A DNA stretch of 36,361 nucleotides from 12-FULL-44-12b sp964348525 (GTDB lineage Bacteria > Patescibacteriota > Minisyncoccia > Phycocordibacterales > Zambryskibacteraceae): contig CAYGCY010000006.1 in NCBI GenBank assembly GCA_964348525.1, positions 1 to 36,361 on the forward strand, in the 5' to 3' direction. The notes beneath the pieces were generated by a model. It searched no databases. It saw nothing but the letters and a program-made list of their open reading frames with translations, and was not told the origin of the DNA. The translations under genes and the position numbers were made by a program. Numbering within the stretch: the stretch's first letter is position 1; every line of letters begins with the position of its first letter. Positions 35,750 to 36,361 of the stretch are shown piece after piece.

Positions 35750-36361
35750 CTTTTCTTACGAAACTCTTCTATTATTTTCTTTTCATCGTCTGCTGAAAGA
35801 GCTTTTTTGAAAAGTGCCTGTTTGCCTTTTACCCTCGCTTCGCATTCCGTCCATGTGGAATGAGTTTTTATTACGCCTCCCACTTTACTTACATATGAAT
35901 ACGCCTTGCCTTTCTTACCGGTCGGGGCAATAGTGGCTTTGCCATCAAGATTTATTGTGAAAAGCCTTGCGGGACCGTCATAAAGCCTTACTTCTTCGCC
36001 GACGGCTAGGCCTGAAGCTATTTCATCCACCCTTTCATTGCCGTGCACACCTGAATGCCCTTTTACTAAAACCCATTTGAGTTTTTTGTTGCCTGCTTCT
36101 TTCTCTAGTTCTATCCACAAGTCTTTATTTGAAACTGGCTGTTTTTGCATTGTTTTCCAATCATTCTTCATCCAGTTTTTTACCCACTTGGTAATTCCAT
36201 TTATTACATAAGAAGAATCAGTATGAATTTCCGCTGTGTCACCCTTTTTTAGAGGTTTAAGCGCGTGTATGGCTGCGGTGAGTTCCATTCTGTTATTTGT
36301 CGTCTTTGGATTTGCTCCGCCAAATTCACGAACGTGCTTACTGCCAGCAACAATCGCCCCC
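35746..36361 (-). CDS. Ribonuclease HI with C-terminal viroplasmin-like domain (5' end cut by window)
   Basis: The frame runs off the right edge, and the ATG at 36288 is internal: upstream codons read GAIVAGSKHVREFGGANPKT then TNNRMELTA, the normal RNase H lead into the catalytic Glu. Also seen: IHTDSSYVINGI with the second Asp, and VKGHSGVHGNERVDEIA with the loop His and last Asp. The first Asp (beta-strand 1) is outside the window. After about residue 110 of the visible part, a segment with AYSYVSKVGG, TWTECEARVKGKQALFKKAL matches the viroplasmin/RNase H1 N-terminal domain, which binds RNA-DNA hybrids. It is normally N-terminal, so the order is reversed. It degrades RNA in RNA-DNA hybrids. 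Confidence 0.85.
   Translation of the reverse strand, partial: GAIVAGSKHVREFGGANPKTTNNRMELTAAIHALKPLKKGDTAEIHTDSSYVINGITKWVKNWMKNDWKTMQKQPVSNKDLWIELEKEAGNKKLKWVLVKGHSGVHGNERVDEIASGLAVGEEVRLYDGPARLFTINLDGKATIAPTGKKGKAYSYVSKVGGVIKTHSTWTECEARVKGKQALFKKALSADDEKKIIEEFRKKR

Noticed and set aside
1..36361. CRISPR arrays, tRNA or rRNA genes, insertion sequences
   Set aside because: No regularly spaced repeats, no tRNA-like fold with TTCGANTC-type loop, and no transposase or integrase frame were found.

Overview
The window looks like part of a Patescibacteria (Candidate Phyla Radiation, Parcubacteria-like) chromosome. The host sequence is AT-rich. The ribosomal genes run tightly packed in S10/spc order with no rpmD (L30) between rpsE and rplO. 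Small proteins typical of that group are present (DUF5654, ComEC split into two genes, short MscS-like channel, extended NDK). Most core genes lack a Shine-Dalgarno site. Placement is by gene content and order only; there is no rRNA gene in the window.

Layout, left to right. 1-2707: a DedA-PAP2 fusion (cut by the left edge) diverges from DUF5654 and a PLD-type phospholipid synthase. 2728-3889: infC-rpmI-rplT. 3899-5284: a beta-CASP metallo-beta-lactamase nuclease. 5291-5653: an intergenic stretch that folds like a small RNA, plus a terminator. 5654-9185 (minus strand): secY, adk, map and ndk, with a remarkable branched inverted-repeat element between secY and adk. 9187-20537 (minus): rplO back through rpsE, rplR, rplF, rpsH, rpsN, rplE ... 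rpsS, then rplB, rplW, rplD, rplC, rpsJ and tuf. 20842-22335: an MscS-like protein and a winged-helix/nucleotidyltransferase-like protein. 24250-28751 (minus): rpsL, rpsG, fusA, rplJ and rplL. 28912-36361: an M50 protease, rpmB, a ComEC-type hydrolase, SOD, an ABC exporter, comEC, an ASCH protein and an RNase HI-viroplasmin fusion (cut by the right edge).

The translation genes form several transcription units. Their promoters are followed at once by a small hairpin and a U-rich run (rpsL; identical copies before rpsS and rpsN). rplJ has an L10-type leader with a terminator and a matching antiterminator. Many non-ribosomal core genes have a -10 box exactly six bases before the start codon, which predicts leaderless mRNAs.

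Six GC-rich single-gene units (15419-16012, 22498-23775, 23901-24185, 25296-25595, 29867-30118, 31109-31270) sit between these genes on either strand. They have SD-like sites, a hairpin terminator (clear for five of them) and, where visible, near-consensus promoters; none has a recognised function. They look like inserted cassettes with a different expression style from the host.

The strongest candidate for something undescribed is a two-copy element (7776-7901 and 33832-33988). Both copies keep the same junction and stem sequences, while the outer stem and two hairpins differ completely in sequence but still pair. That is the covariation expected of a conserved structured RNA or a structured mobile element.
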